Shown: positions 53,029-64,000 of the stretch, one piece after another
Layout: the number at the start of each line of letters is the position of its first letter
How positions within the stretch are numbered: position 1 is the first letter of the stretch
Assembly (NCBI GenBank): GCA_030280995.1
Contig: JASXTE010000010.1
Coordinates: forward strand, 23,382,823-23,446,822
DNA: 64,000 nt
Reading direction: 5' to 3'
Source of the DNA: Hemileia vastatrix
Lineage: Eukaryota > Basidiomycota > Pucciniomycetes > Pucciniales > Zaghouaniaceae
Position numbers and translations under genes: made by a program
Notes under the pieces: model-generated
What the model was told of the DNA's origin: nothing
The model's database searches: none
The model's input: the letters and a program-made list of their open reading frames with translations, nothing else

Positions 53029-55100
53029 ATGTGTGACAACAATGACATTGTAAGTAATAAGGCAAAACCTTATAACTTAAGACCTAGAGCTGAAAGACCT
53101 GTTACAGGACATTCAAATGGAGGGCCAGGACTATCCCATAATAAACAACACTCCACCAATGTCTCTGGAGGAAAGGGAAAGTCTTTTAAAGCAATTTTAA
53201 ATAAAGAAAACAAAAAATATATTACAAGAACAAATCCACTCCCTATCCACCCTACTGAACACCTTGACAATAAGAGTTGACAATATAGTGGACCAGATCA
53301 ACAATATGGAGAAAAGAGAAGCTCAAGGTTTCATCGAAGTCAACCAAGCTCTAGTGGACATAAAGGCTGAACCACCAACAGTGGCACCCAACAATTCCAT
53401 AGCAACACCTCCAGCCCAAGAGGAGGATCAAAAAATTACAGTAAGCAAATGGAAATGATATTGGTATGCCCAAAACTACAACAACCCTCAACAGCAGGGC
53501 TCCAGCAGTCACACTTACAGGGGAAAGGCAAGGAGAGACAGGTGAAGTGGGATAAGACCTTGGTAAGTCATCCAACTCCTCATATTCAATTTTATCAACC
53601 TGGCAATAAATTACTTATAGGTAAGGAGATTGATAAGGAAAAATTGGATATAATTGATAAAGATTTGAAGGATTATTCATTTGAAAAAAATATGTTAAAC
53701 TTGTCTTTAAATGAGGAGAATGTAAATAGTTTTATTGATCACCAGGATAATTCTATTAATAAAAAAATGGAATCAAATGATGAGTCTTCTGAGTTGGACA
53801 CAGAAAAAATAGAATATTTTTTGAAAGAGAATCCAATGGAATCAAAAATAATAAGTAAATTATTATTGAGAATTGAAAAATTGGAAGAGTTATCAAAAGA
53901 GTCAAACAATAATACAGAAAATGTATTATTACAGCTAACACAATCATTGATTACCACAGCCAATAGATTAAAAATTATTGAAAATTAAAATGATGAATTA
54001 ATCAATGAGAATAAAAAATTGAACTCTGAGATTAGAAATTTAGAAAGTAAATTAGAAGACTCTCAGAATGTTATGGCTACCATTGAGGGACGTGTTAAAT
54101 TATCTTTTTCAAATTTAAATGATACTCTGACTCATGTACCTTTAATAAAGGATAGGTTACAAAGAGTAGAAATAGAAGTAGAAAACATATTGAAAAATAC
54201 TGAAAAAATATAAAATAACACTTCTTATGTGGCAGGAGTACCTGTTTTCATGAAACACGCAAATGAAACACCAATGATGGAACATGAACATAGTGTCATG
54301 GGCTCTGAGAACAGTAAATCAGTAAAAGATGAAATAAATGATCATCTTTCCAAAGTAAGTGAATTACTGAATATTCCTCATGTTAGGGAAGCAAAAACTA
54401 ACCAAAAGAACTGGCCTAAGTTAGATCAGTACCCTTCTTTTGATGGTGATTCAAAATCTGATTGGCAGCAATTCATACAAAGAATTGATAACTTAAAATT
54501 TTCATACAAATTACCTGATGAAGAAATTACTTCAAATTTAATATCTTTATTTACAGATGTGGCCTTATTATGGTTTGAATCTGTATTGAGTGAGGGAATT
54601 AATTACTCCTGGAATGAATGGAAGGCACTAATTGAAAGGTAATTTGGTGGCCCAAAATTTAGAATCACTCAACAAAAATTGTATGAAAGACCAAGATATA
54701 ATCCAAATTCTGGAGATAAACCCATGGTCTTTTTAATGAATTCAATAAAAATCATGAAAGCTATGGATCCAAAAATGGATTATGAAGAGTGGAAAGAAAA
54801 AATAATATACAAGTTGCCTATATCAGTTAGAGACATTATTGTAGCTAGTACTGAAACCATCAGATACCTCTGGGTTCATTAATATATGCAATGAGATATT
54901 ATTAAACCACAAGTATGAAACCAAGTATAGTAATTACAGACAAAGTGTTGACATGGTAAAACCTACTACAAGTAAATTTCCAGTGGAGAAGAAAAAACCT
55001 TCAGCTCCCCTTGTCCCTAAGAGACAAGAGAATAACACTTGTTACAAATATAATGAGCCTTGGGTAAAGGGTCACACATGTAAGAAGAGAATAAATGTTA
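53029..55100 (+). pseudogene. GyB gag, broken
   Basis: Starts 'MCDNNDIVSNKAKPYNLRPR'. As in GyA, a GTAAGT donor lies seven codons in and a 'CTGTTACAG' acceptor about 58 bp later, leading into the coiled-coil frame ('MSLEERESLL', 'LQEQIHSL', 'NMEKREAQGFIEVNQALVDI', then the KWK..YWYAQNYN block). Both frames have stops. The main frame resumes with 'WDKTLVSHP' and 'NKLLIG'. The coiled coil (53800-54210) and capsid 'WPKLDQYPSFDGDSKSDWQQ' to 54642 follow, with a TAG at 54640, then a decayed knuckle 'CYKYNEPWVKGHTC' in which one Cys is Tyr. Confidence 0.85.
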
Positions 55101-55147
55101 TTGAAACCTGACAGAATTCTGAACCAAGTAATCATGAAGATGAGAAC

Positions 55148-55531
55148 GTGGAATACAGTGAGGATTGTAAAAGTAGCATATCTTACAGTGATGATGAACA
55201 TGAGATATCTGTATTAGAACAGGATATTATGTTCCTGAATGATGCTATATCTCATACAGACACATCTTTAACTTCCATTCAGGAAGCTGAAATAATTAAA
55301 GATGTAACTTATGATACTTACAAAATAACACCTATCAGAGCACCTGTTATTATATGTGGAAGGGAAATGAATCCCATTCTTGACACTGGGGCTGCAGGTG
55401 GTGTAGTTTCAATTAGTACATTAATGAAACTCGATAGTAAGTACCAGGAAAAACTAGAACCTGTTCAAACAAAGAACTGGAGAGGTTTGGGTTCAGTATT
55501 AAATCCAATTGGCAAATACAAAACTGCTTAA
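55148..55531 (+). pseudogene. GyB protease region
   Basis: Acidic linker, then 'APVIICGREMNPILDTGAAGGVVS': the aspartic protease active site DTGA is present. TAA at 55529-55531 ends the frame. The same position in GyA is intact (the GyA insert lies at the IIC-like site). Confidence 0.85.
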
Positions 55532-55564
55532 TTCTTTAGATATAATAATGGATATGTTAGAGCA

Positions 55565-58210
55565 GTGTGTGAATTTGTAGTAATGGATAATAATAATTGT
55601 AGTGATTGGTTTATTATTGGCAATGATTTATTGACAAAATTTGGCATTAAAATAGATCCTGCAAACAGTTGCTTCACTATAGGCGTGAATGGTAAGAGAA
55701 AATTCAAAATATGTTCTGAAAACTCAGTGTATGCCATTTCTCCTAGAGAAGAACAACTGCAAGGTGGAATAACCACCACTGAAATGGTTGAATTGGAAAA
55801 TGAAATCCAAAAGGCCTCTTTCAGTTCTCAACTCTCAAAAATTGAAGAAGAAAATATTTTGAGATTGATTAAATCATATCCTATGGCATTTGCTCATGGT
55901 TCAAATGAACTAGGATTGGTCAAAGACCATGAGGTGAAAATCTCTTTAAGCTGTGATTTGGATAATATTCCTGGAAGACTGAAAAAGAAACCTTACCCAG
56001 AATCTTCTGAAAAAAGGAAAGATATTGAAGACAATTTAAAATTATTGTTGGAAATGGGTATTGTTGAAAAAGTAGACACAACATCTAAGTATTGTGTCAT
56101 TTCACCAGTATTGATTTCTTATGAAAAGGATAAGGCAAGATTATGCGGTGATTATAGAGCTCTGAATACATACACTGTAGATGATATTTACCCTCTACCA
56201 AGGATAGCTTCTATCCATGCTACTTTACAAGGAGCAAAATATATTTCCTGTCCGGATGAAAACAAGGGTTATCACCAGATTCCTGTGGAAAAGAATTCTC
56301 AAAATTACTTATTAATAACCACACATATGGGTATATTTAAGTATGTGAGAATGCCATTTGGCCCAAAAAATGTGCCTTCAGTCTTCCAAAAATTAATGGA
56401 TAGTGTTTTCCATCAGGAAATGGTTGAAGGATGGCTTTTGATCTATATTGATGACATCATAGTGTTTTCAAAAACATATGATGAACATTTAAATCACCTG
56501 GAAAGAGTCTTTCAAAGGATGGATGAAATAAATATGACAATTGCATTAAAGAAATGTAAGTTTGGATTTCAATCCTTGAAAGTACTTGGACATTGTGTAT
56601 CTGGATTACAAATTTGTGTTGACCAGAATAAGGTGGAAGCAATTAAAAACATTGGTATACCTAAAAATGTAAAAGAGGTTCAAAGTTTTTTGGGTATGTG
56701 TGGATATTATAGACAGTATATTAAAAATTACCAATCCATTGCAGCTCCTTTAACAACATTAATCAGGAAAAATGAGGCTTTCATTTCGAATAATGAAAGA
56801 CAACACGACTTTAATAAATTAAAGGAATGTTTAATGTCAGCTCCAATATTGGGACTTCCAGATTTCACCCTACCTTTTATTTTGTACACTGATTCAAGCT
56901 TCATAGGTTTAGGTTCTGCTTTACAGCAGAAACAGATAATAAATGGAAAATTATCTGAAGTAGTTATCTGTTATATGTCCAGAACCTTAAGAAAAAAAGA
57001 ATTAAGGTATGGTTCCACACAGCTAGAATGTTTAGCCATGGTGTGGGCTTTGGAGAAACTTCATTACTATCTGGAAGACCAGAAGTTTGAGCTTATAACA
57101 GATTGCAGTGCAGTAAAATTATTACTAAACATGAAAACCCCTAATAGGCTTATGTTTAGATGGCAAGTAGCTGTACAAGAGTACAGAGGAAGAATTAAAA
57201 TCACTCACAGAGCAGGAACATTGCATTCTAATGTGGATTTATTATCCAGAAGTCCTTTGCCAAATGATGCTGACAACCCAGCTTATGTACCTGAAAATGA
57301 GGTTATACATATATTTGGGATTTATATAGTGGATTTAGAGGAAGAGTTTATGCAAACTATATTGGAAAATTATTCATCTGATAAAGATTTTACTAAAATA
57401 TCTACCATTCTAAATGATCCAACTAATGCCTCCATGAGTGCATTAATCAAAACCTTGCCTCCAAAGTATAGAAATGCATTGGAAAAAGGAAAACTGTCAA
57501 TTGAAGATGGATACATATATTACAGGAAAAAGTTAAGTAATGTAATAGTGATACCACCTTCTATGAAAGAGTTAATGTTAAGTACTTGTCATGATGACAT
57601 CTTAGCTGGTCATTTTGACTTTAACAAAACATTAACTAGAGTTAAAAACACAGCCTGGTGGATAAACATGAAAGAAGATGTACAAAAATACATTGAAACA
57701 TGTGACTCTTGTCAGAAATGTAAAAGATTAACTGGGAAGAGAGCTGGGTTGTTACAACAAATAGAGCAGCTAAAAGCTCAATGGGAAATAATTAACATGG
57801 ATTTTGTAACTGGCTTGCCATTATCAGGAAAAGAAAGTTTCAATTCTTGCTGGGTAATAGTAGATACATTAACAAAAATGTGTAAATATATCCCTACCCA
57901 TAAAGAGGTATCTGAAAAAGACTTGGCATTATTATGGTGGACTCAGATGATGAATACTGCTGGGTTCCCTAAAGCCATAATCTCTGACAGAGACCCTAAA
58001 TTTACTTCAGAGTTCTGGACATCTTTGATGGAAGTATCAGGTTGTCAATTAAAACTGTCTACAGCACACCATCCACAAACTGATGGGCTGGCTGAGAGAA
58101 TGATACAAACTCTAGAAGACATGATCAGAAGATATTTTGCCTTTGTATTAGAATACAAAGACAATGAGAAATTCACACATGACTGGGTAACATTAATTCC
58201 TGGCCTTTAA
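55565..58210 (+). CDS. GyB Pol: RT, RNase H and most of integrase
   Basis: Open frame of 881 codons after the protease stop. RT: 'LCGDYRALN', 'MPFGPKNVPSVF' and catalytic 'YIDDIIVFS'. RNase H: 'LYTDSSFIGLGSALQQK' and 'ITDCSAV'. Integrase: HHCC region 'CHDDILAGHFDFNK' and 'CDSCQKCK', 'MDFVTGLP', 'SDRDPKFTSEFW' and 'QTDGLAERMIQTLE' with the catalytic acids. It ends at a TAA (58208) where GyA has GAA. Several substitutions (for example 'CPDENKGYH' for CLDGNKGYH) suggest decay after its last transposition. No protease in frame, so it is non-functional alone. Confidence 0.93.
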   Translation: MCEFVVMDNNNCSDWFIIGNDLLTKFGIKIDPANSCFTIGVNGKRKFKICSENSVYAISPREEQLQGGITTTEMVELENEIQKASFSSQLSKIEEENILRLIKSYPMAFAHGSNELGLVKDHEVKISLSCDLDNIPGRLKKKPYPESSEKRKDIEDNLKLLLEMGIVEKVDTTSKYCVISPVLISYEKDKARLCGDYRALNTYTVDDIYPLPRIASIHATLQGAKYISCPDENKGYHQIPVEKNSQNYLLITTHMGIFKYVRMPFGPKNVPSVFQKLMDSVFHQEMVEGWLLIYIDDIIVFSKTYDEHLNHLERVFQRMDEINMTIALKKCKFGFQSLKVLGHCVSGLQICVDQNKVEAIKNIGIPKNVKEVQSFLGMCGYYRQYIKNYQSIAAPLTTLIRKNEAFISNNERQHDFNKLKECLMSAPILGLPDFTLPFILYTDSSFIGLGSALQQKQIINGKLSEVVICYMSRTLRKKELRYGSTQLECLAMVWALEKLHYYLEDQKFELITDCSAVKLLLNMKTPNRLMFRWQVAVQEYRGRIKITHRAGTLHSNVDLLSRSPLPNDADNPAYVPENEVIHIFGIYIVDLEEEFMQTILENYSSDKDFTKISTILNDPTNASMSALIKTLPPKYRNALEKGKLSIEDGYIYYRKKLSNVIVIPPSMKELMLSTCHDDILAGHFDFNKTLTRVKNTAWWINMKEDVQKYIETCDSCQKCKRLTGKRAGLLQQIEQLKAQWEIINMDFVTGLPLSGKESFNSCWVIVDTLTKMCKYIPTHKEVSEKDLALLWWTQMMNTAGFPKAIISDRDPKFTSEFWTSLMEVSGCQLKLSTAHHPQTDGLAERMIQTLEDMIRRYFAFVLEYKDNEKFTHDWVTLIPGL

Positions 58211-58882
58211 TTTGCTTATAACAGCACAACTCATTCTGTAACAGAGAAGAAACCATGTGAACTCTGGCTGGGATATGTACCAAATACCCCAGTAAATCAT
58301 TTAAATAAATTACCAAGGTTAGATATACACCCTGGTACTAAATCCTTTATTCATATGCAACAAATGTGTAGAAAGCATGCAGAAGAATGCATCCAAAAAG
58401 CATTTGAATATGAAAAGAAAAGGTGGGATAAATCTCATAAAGAATTCGAATTCAAAAAGGGAGATGAAGTCCTTATATCAACACTACATTTTAACTTACA
58501 AGGTAATGTTAAATTAAAGGATCCCTTTGTAGGACCTTTTTTAGTAAGTAAAATGGTTGGTAATAATGCAGTGGAAGTCATATTATATGCTCCATATGAT
58601 AGGAAACATCCAGTTTTCCCTATCTCATTATTAAAACCTTACCATGCAAATGATCCTGACTTATTTCCAAAAAGAAGGGGAAGGCCTAAAAAGCAACCTG
58701 AAGAAATTGTGGAAAAAGCAGAGATTGAAAAAATACTCACGAAAAGAATCCTTACTAAAGAAAAAGGAACTGAGTATTTATTAAGATTTAAAGGGAAATC
58801 AAATGAATTTGATAAATGGATACCTGAAAAAGAAATTTCTAATTTATCCACCCTTCTTAAAAAATTTAAACAGAAATAAGTT
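58211..58882 (+). CDS. GyB Pol C-terminus: integrase tail, AT-hook, chromodomain
   Basis: Continues in the same frame after the TAA at 58208; no further stop until 58882. It has 'HKEFEFKKGDEVLISTLHFN' and 'KHPVFPISLLKPYH' (integrase C-terminal barrel), 'KRRGRPKKQPEE' (AT-hook) and a chromodomain with the aromatic-type residues Y and W ('GTEYLLRF', 'FDKWIPE'). Nearly identical to 24248-24607 except that this copy reads AAG where GyA has a TAG. Confidence 0.9.
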
Positions 58883-59059
58883 TCTGTTCAACAAGCTGAG
58901 GGGTTAAAAAAACAGTACTCATAATATTTTATTATGTTTTATTTCTTTAAAGTATAATCTTTAATGCTACAGAATTAATCTGAATACCTGAAAATTAAAC
59001 AAATAAATAAATAAAATGTATAACTTATCATTTTTTTATTGTTTTTTTGGGTGGGAAAG

Positions 59060-60543
59060 TTTCAGCCTGTATATCCCCAGGACTGAGTAAAAAGTACTTA
59101 TAAGTTATGTTAAACACATGAACTATACATGGGAATAATAATTAAGAGTACACAAACAGTATACATAAGTAAAATTATGATAATATACAAAATATGCCAT
59201 TATAACACCTTATATACATGCATATATCCACCTTTTATAAGTCTTATGTACTTAATATTAAGTTGGAATATGTTAGGGTAATCTTAAGAGCCTTAAGTAT
59301 AAGGCTACATAATTTTTAAGTACACTTAAAGCTGTTATTTTCACTGTTTTATGCAAAAAACAAGAAATGCACTTTATTTCACTTAAAAGTTGACGATATG
59401 CGCCATAAATTTGAGAATATCAAAATTTCTCTTTGACAGATCAATTTGTCTCATTTAGGACTATTGATTTGGCTATTTAAATGCATAAAAATAACACTTT
59501 TCAAATTTGGTGTTTTTTATGCCAGAAATGGCTTCTGTGTACTGGCCACATACTGCCTGCTTTTTCCCGTGTGAATAGCTTCATTTTTAGCAAAGTTAGC
59601 TTTTTAAAACTATAATTACCCCAAATTCTATGCCCACTGTGGGGAAACATGCTAAAATAGGCGAGAGGCGCTTACTTAGTGTCCTAGCTTAATTAATAAT
59701 GCATTGACCTTGTTTATATGCACTAATTTCATTAATAACCTCACTCTTGGCATCTTATTTCATCACCACACTTAAATTTGCCTAAAATTAGTCAAGTGTT
59801 TACCTGTGCAAGCGCCTGCCAAGGACTGCATGTAGTTACCCCACATCTCACGCTCTTTTTTGAGTTTTTGGGTGGTTTCTCAGTCGATATTGGTTATTTT
59901 TGAATGGCAATTTCACGTAGTATAATGTCAGGATTAGCCCCATTATTTCTACAGTGAATCCTACTTATTATTAAGCTATTATTAACCTTAAAATTTTCCC
60001 TTTAGACTTTTATATTATTTTTTAATACACATATACTCTCTTTTTATCTTATTCTTTAATTTTGATAGATTTTCCTTATTATTACAGGATTTGACAGTTG
60101 TTACTCTTCTAATTATGTAATGGGTTACTGGGAATGTTGATGGGCATGTCTATTAGTTGTTTCAAGGAGTCATTAACTGTGTAATGGGTGGTACATCAAG
60201 GGAATCATTGGGGAACTCAGTGTGTATAAAAGGAGGAGGGTTTTGGGTTGTGTTTCTACATTCTTTATCATTACAATTTACACCATATAACCAAATCAAT
60301 TAGTACTTTTATAAGACTTTTGAGTAGTATCTGAATTATTAAACTCTATTTTTCCACCAACTAAAAAGATTGTAAAGCCACATATAAAAATAGTGAGAAT
60401 TATATTACTGAGACCTTTTTTTTGGATTATATTTTACTATTTGTTGGATTTGTACTACAGTATTCATATAGGACCATTAAAATCTTCTAGACATCTGACC
60501 ATTCAAGCTATTTCACGTCTTTGTACTTGACCTCAGCCTGACA
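59060..60543 (+). repeat. GyB 3' LTR (type A)
   Basis: Starts TTTCAGCCTGTATATCCCC (TG mutated to TT) and ends CAGCCTGACA. The TATA box is at 60225-60231. It is 1484 bp, and its 3' part resembles the LTRs at 1-951 and 51902 more than those of GyA, indicating a subfamily. Confidence 0.93.
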
Positions 60544-61229
60544 TGTATGGCTATTGATTAATTAAGATAACTGATGTTTGATGAGAGTTAGGGAGGAAAT
60601 ATCTAGAAAAAAATAGTTATGGAGTGCTGCAGATGAGATTTTTGAAATGAAGCAATATAAATAAGTAAATAATTAATTAGTTATTTAGAGAAGAAAATCA
60701 ATAGATGACATAGATTCTAACTATCAATATACAAATGACTATCACCACTACTGAGATATATCTAACCTATCATATAAGATCAGAATATGACCCAAATATA
60801 TGTGTCTAAGGCTAAATCAATTCTATGTGTGATGGAAATGTGAGGGTAAAAATAAGTTTTGGATTAATTTAGGAAAAATTGGTGTCCAAATTATGTAACT
60901 TTCCCCTTTACAATTATACACATTATATTTTCATATACACTAAAAGTAGGACTGGAAAAAAATTTCCACTTCTCTACTACTTAAGTCTCACCATTCCCAC
61001 TAATCTTTATTTATCCCCTTAATTTTCCTTAAGTTGACCTGTACACCCCCCACTAAGTAGAGATGATGCACAAGAGACTGTAATAAAAAACTAAGTTGAT
61101 TATTAAACTGAAAATTTTGGGAAAATGGAATATAAAATTTTGCAAATAATGATAAATTCTTATTTACTACAATTTTTAAAATATGGAATTGAATCTTATT
61201 TCAACCTTTCAGTTTTTCAAAATAATTAA
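60544..61229. other. No feature seen
   Basis: AT-rich DNA without a recognisable gene, repeat end or RNA gene. Confidence 0.5.
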
Positions 61230-61540
61230 ATAAAAATATAAGGTATGTGAAATAATAGTTGGTAATAGAACATAACTACAGGGGTTTCCTAAGGAGTTTA
61301 TAAATCCTGGAAGCCTTTGAAGTGCCACATAATCTACTTACAAGAAATACAGTAAAAAAACAAGTAAAAATAAACAAAAAATAAGAGGAATGTTTGACAC
61401 AATTTCTCACTACTCTATTCAAATTAATAAAAAACTATTATAGTTAGACTTTCAGGGTAAGTTCAGGTACTGAGACATGAATAGCTTGAGTTAGTCAGTT
61501 TTCTAATAGATTTTAATGTTTCATTATGAATTTGAGTTTT
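61230..61540 (-). repeat. Highly diverged LTR B-like sequence
   Basis: 'aggggtttcctaaggagtttataaatcctgg...cctttgaagtgcca' follows the order of the type B LTR around its promoter ('aggggtttaccaaaggccttttataggcaagggg..ctctgatgcg'). Ends cannot be placed. Confidence 0.4.
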
Positions 61541-61678
61541 TCAGGGTCCAATAAAGTAATAAAATAATTTAATATAATAGTTTTAGTAATTTAATCTGAT
61601 TCATTATAATGTTTAATACTTACAGGTGGTAAAAAATAGTATAATGATTAAAATAATACTTAAAAGACTTATAAAAGT

Positions 61679-61876
61679 TTTCAGCTGGATATTCTCAGGA
61701 CTAAGTAAAAATTTCTCATAAATTATGTTAAACACATGAATTACACATGGGGAAAATAAGTAAAGGTATAAAATATGTATACATAAGTGAAATTAATGAT
61801 TTAATACAATATATGCCATAATAATACCTTATATACACATATATATCCACCTTTTATAGGTCTTATGTACTTAATA
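61679..61876 (+). repeat. LTR type A, 5' fragment
   Basis: Begins 'ttcagctggatattctcaggact' and follows the first 200 bp of LTR A up to 'cttatgtacttaata', where two transposons interrupt it. The rest is not found in the window. Confidence 0.75.
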
Positions 61877-62074
61877 GGGTGTATCAAAGTTGGAAATCTT
61901 CCATTTCAAAATACCTCTTTTTTCCACCAAATCAACCATGACTTTATTTTTAAATATGACATATTGTGCCCCCAAAACACCTTTTTATTGATAGATAATA
62001 TCAAGTTTGTGGCTTTCTTTTTGTGGTGTGAAATGCCTTTTAAATAATTACAAATTTTTAACTTTGATGCCCCC
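61877..62074. mobile_element. 198-bp Harbinger-like MITE, TSD TAATA
   Basis: Inverted ends GGGTGTATCAAAGTTGG and (complement) GGGGGCATCAAAGTTAA. TAATA is present on both sides (61872-61876 and 62075-62079). The ends resemble those of the adjoining element (GGGGGTATCAAAGTTGACC), so it is probably its non-autonomous derivative. Confidence 0.75.
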
Positions 62075-62079
62075 TAATA

Positions 62080-63231
62080 GGGGGTATCAAAGTTGACCAA
62101 TCCACAATTAGGGATCAGGAATTATTTTTCCAGGGATCAGACATTATTAATTGCAGATAATTCTTATCCACCAGCTCCAGGGCTAGTGGATAAGGAATCC
62201 ACAATAATGCATTATCCCACCTCTTATAACCCAATTTCCATTCCTAATTCCTGATCCCAAACTCATCACCTCCATGATGGATTTTTAAGAAAGTCACATG
62301 ACTTATAATTGCTGATGCCATCCTTAAGTCTTTTCTCACTCTATGCTACTTATTTTTAGTGGCAAACACTTAAAGTTTTTTTCTATCTACACACCCCAAC
62401 TGCACATTTGGTGGTAAACTCCCACTTCCCTCATCACATAAGCCTTCCACCGACAACTATGAAGCACCTCTCTACTAGGTAGCTACTTCACTCAACTATG
62501 AATGCTATCACTTTAATTTAGTTCTTTACTATAAAACAGACTCTGATTTGGAAGATTCTTTAGCCTATATGTCTTTTCTTTCCAAAAAGCATTACATAAA
62601 CCCTCGAGGGCAAAATCTTCATCATGATCCAAGATATGATCTCGGCTCCATTCTCAACATTCCTCAACTATTTCAAAAATCTTGAAATTCTTTCTTAAAA
62701 ATTTATCAACTTATCTCCAAACATCCTATATTTCATAACAATTCTCAAAATAAACAGTGTTATCCTGCTATTCAACTTGCTGTTGCACTATGTTGCTTTG
62801 TCTCAAATGGAAATGGTGCTGCTGTAAGATGTTTGGAAAATCTCTTTACCATAGGATATGGGACGGTGATATTATCCACCAAGCACTTTATGATTGCCAT
62901 CCTTTCCCTCAAGTCTCAAACATTTGCTTTGCCAACTCCACAACTGCGACTTGAATCCTCTCAAGTAATGCAAGCTGAAGGTTTCCCTGGATGTGTAGGA
63001 TTTGTTGATGGCACGACTATACCTTTGAGTCAAAAGCCTGCTTATGATGGCAACCATTATTTTGATTGCAAAAAACGTTTTCTTCAAAATGTTCTCCAAT
63101 TTCACATCTTTCATAAACTGACTTTTTATCTCCTTTCTTGATACTCTATTGCTTTTCAACTTGTATGGATGTCAATAAAAATTTATTGCTTTTCATAGTG
63201 GCTGCCCCAGCTCATGTCATGACTCTTCCGT
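62080..63231 (+). mobile_element. Degenerate PIF/Harbinger transposon
   Basis: The left end GGGGGTATCAAAGTTGACC directly follows TAATA. It contains a broken transposase gene (62527-63141). The right end is not recognised: it is either lost or lies near where an LTR starts (63232). Confidence 0.65.
62527..63141 (+). pseudogene. Harbinger transposase (DDE_Tnp_4 type), broken
   Basis: N-terminal block 'DSDLEDSLAYMSFLSKKHY' and 'NPRGQNLHHDPRYDLGSIL', a TGA near 62684, then 'NKQCYPAIQLAVALCCFVSN' and 'GAAVRCLENLFTIGYGTVI' (helix-turn-helix-like region). After a 1-base shift comes 'EGFPGCVGFVDGTTIPLSQK' with the first catalytic Asp (VDGT) and 'YDGNHYFDCKKRFLQNV'. The frame then ends; the second Asp and the Glu are absent. 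This transposase family cuts and pastes elements with help from a Myb-like partner. Clearly inactive. Confidence 0.8.
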
Positions 63232-64000
63232 TGTGGTAGCCTAAATTTTAGTATGGCACCTAAGTACGTAAATGGAGTTATTACGGCATGCAAGATTGGT
63301 GTTATTATTTTTATATAAAAGGGTTTTATTTAATTTATTTGAGTTTTAAATATGAAGAAATTGGTCACGAGAAAATGCCTACACAAAACAATTTATTTTA
63401 CTGAGAAAACTTATTTTTATGGTCTGAAAAGTTTATAAGTATCAAGTCGAGTCACTCAAGAACCTTGGGAAATTTTTCCAGAATTTTTACTATTTTTCTT
63501 ATATTTTTAAATGAATTTTAAAGTTTTATAGAAATATTTACGTTTCCAGAAATTACTTAACTTTGATGAATTTTCACGGGGTAATTAGAGCTGCGCAGAC
63601 TACGAAAATTAGTTTGGAATATAAAGGGGAAGTAGCTCTATCATGTGTAATTTTTCTAGATTTTTTATTATAGTTTTTAAGGCTCTAATTGAGTCCGGAA
63701 GTCCGGACAGACTCCATACGGACTCCGCTTTGACTCCGTATGGGCTCCGGATTGACTCTGGGAGAGCTCTGGAGGGGGAAACTTAGGCACGTGACTAGGA
63801 ATACTTAAGCGCCTCTCAAACTCAAAATTGAAGGGGGAATACATCATACAGCTTAATCATTAACCACCACGGTCTTATTTTTTATTACTCAACAAATTAA
63901 ATAAATTTGTAATACCCTTATAACTTTAATTTTATATATAACATTTTAGAAATACTACTCAACAATTTAAATCACACTTCATACAGGGTATCTTTAGAAA
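63232..64000 (+). repeat. Start of an unrelated LTR, cut by the window edge
   Basis: TGTGGTAGCCTAAATTTTAG resembles the start of gypsy LTRs common in rust fungi (from memory). Further on are a CG-rich series of 'ggactcc'/'gactccg' units (63690-63770) and 'cacgtgac', features that differ from the AT-rich LTRs A-E. No TATA box is certain. Confidence 0.45.

Larger units (their letters stand above)
51902..60543 (+). mobile_element. Ty3/gypsy retrotransposon GyB (second GyA-family copy)
   Basis: Same internal order as GyA and high similarity throughout, but the 5' LTR is truncated (51902-52355) and there are several stops in gag, at 55529 and at 58208. The 3' LTR is complete (59060-60543). It lacks the two insertions found in GyA, so it shows the uninterrupted arrangement of the family. 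No target duplication can be checked because the left end is lost. Confidence 0.95.

Overview
The window looks like AT-rich, transposon-dominated DNA from a filamentous fungus. The two host genes have short spliceosomal introns. The PHD-SET protein and the retrotransposon Pol proteins resemble those of Basidiomycota, most likely a rust or other Pucciniomycotina. That placement rests on remembered family similarity, not on a search. Only about 10.4 kb (35920-46318) is ordinary host sequence. It holds a divergent pair: a very large Set3-like PHD-SET gene on the minus strand and a Dus4-type tRNA-dihydrouridine synthase on the plus strand, about 0.3 kb apart.

Left part (1-28340): a nested stack of Ty3/gypsy elements. 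A decayed minus-strand gypsy element (D, internal part 3264-9402, 3' LTR 1999-3263) is followed by solo LTRs with intact 5-bp target duplications (9403-10613, CTGTC; 10643-12132, AAAAC). A minus-strand LTR (type E) was split by a plus-strand LTR E, which was split by a complete gypsy element, GyA (13785-26292, two 1507-bp LTRs, TSD AAAAC). GyA itself carries a solo LTR B in gag (16558-17693, TSD ATAAT) and a PIF/Harbinger-like non-autonomous transposon at the start of protease (19381-21080, TSD TAATA). Four insertion boundaries are confirmed at base level by target duplications.

Middle (28341-34850): remains of a Tc1/mariner transposase, a 183-bp CACTA-like MITE, and a decayed Tad/I-like LINE on the minus strand. 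The LINE has ORF1 with zinc knuckles and ORF2 with endonuclease, RT and RNase H, plus a 15-bp minisatellite inside ORF2.

Right part (46319-64000): microsatellite-rich intergenic DNA, a minus-strand Ty1/copia remnant (47299-49555), a plus-strand gag fragment of another gypsy lineage (element F, 49560-51901), and a second copy of the GyA family (GyB, 51902-60543) whose 5' LTR is truncated and fused to F. The end of the window holds further LTR fragments, a 198-bp MITE, a degenerate PIF/Harbinger transposase gene and the start of an unrelated LTR.

The most interesting signal is in the GyA/GyB/D family. The 5' end of gag carries a conserved GTAAGT...CAG intron in three diverged copies. Splicing moves translation into a coiled-coil ORF that overlaps the longer gag frame, and a GGGAAAG heptamer in exactly the right register could return ribosomes to the pol frame by a -1 shift.
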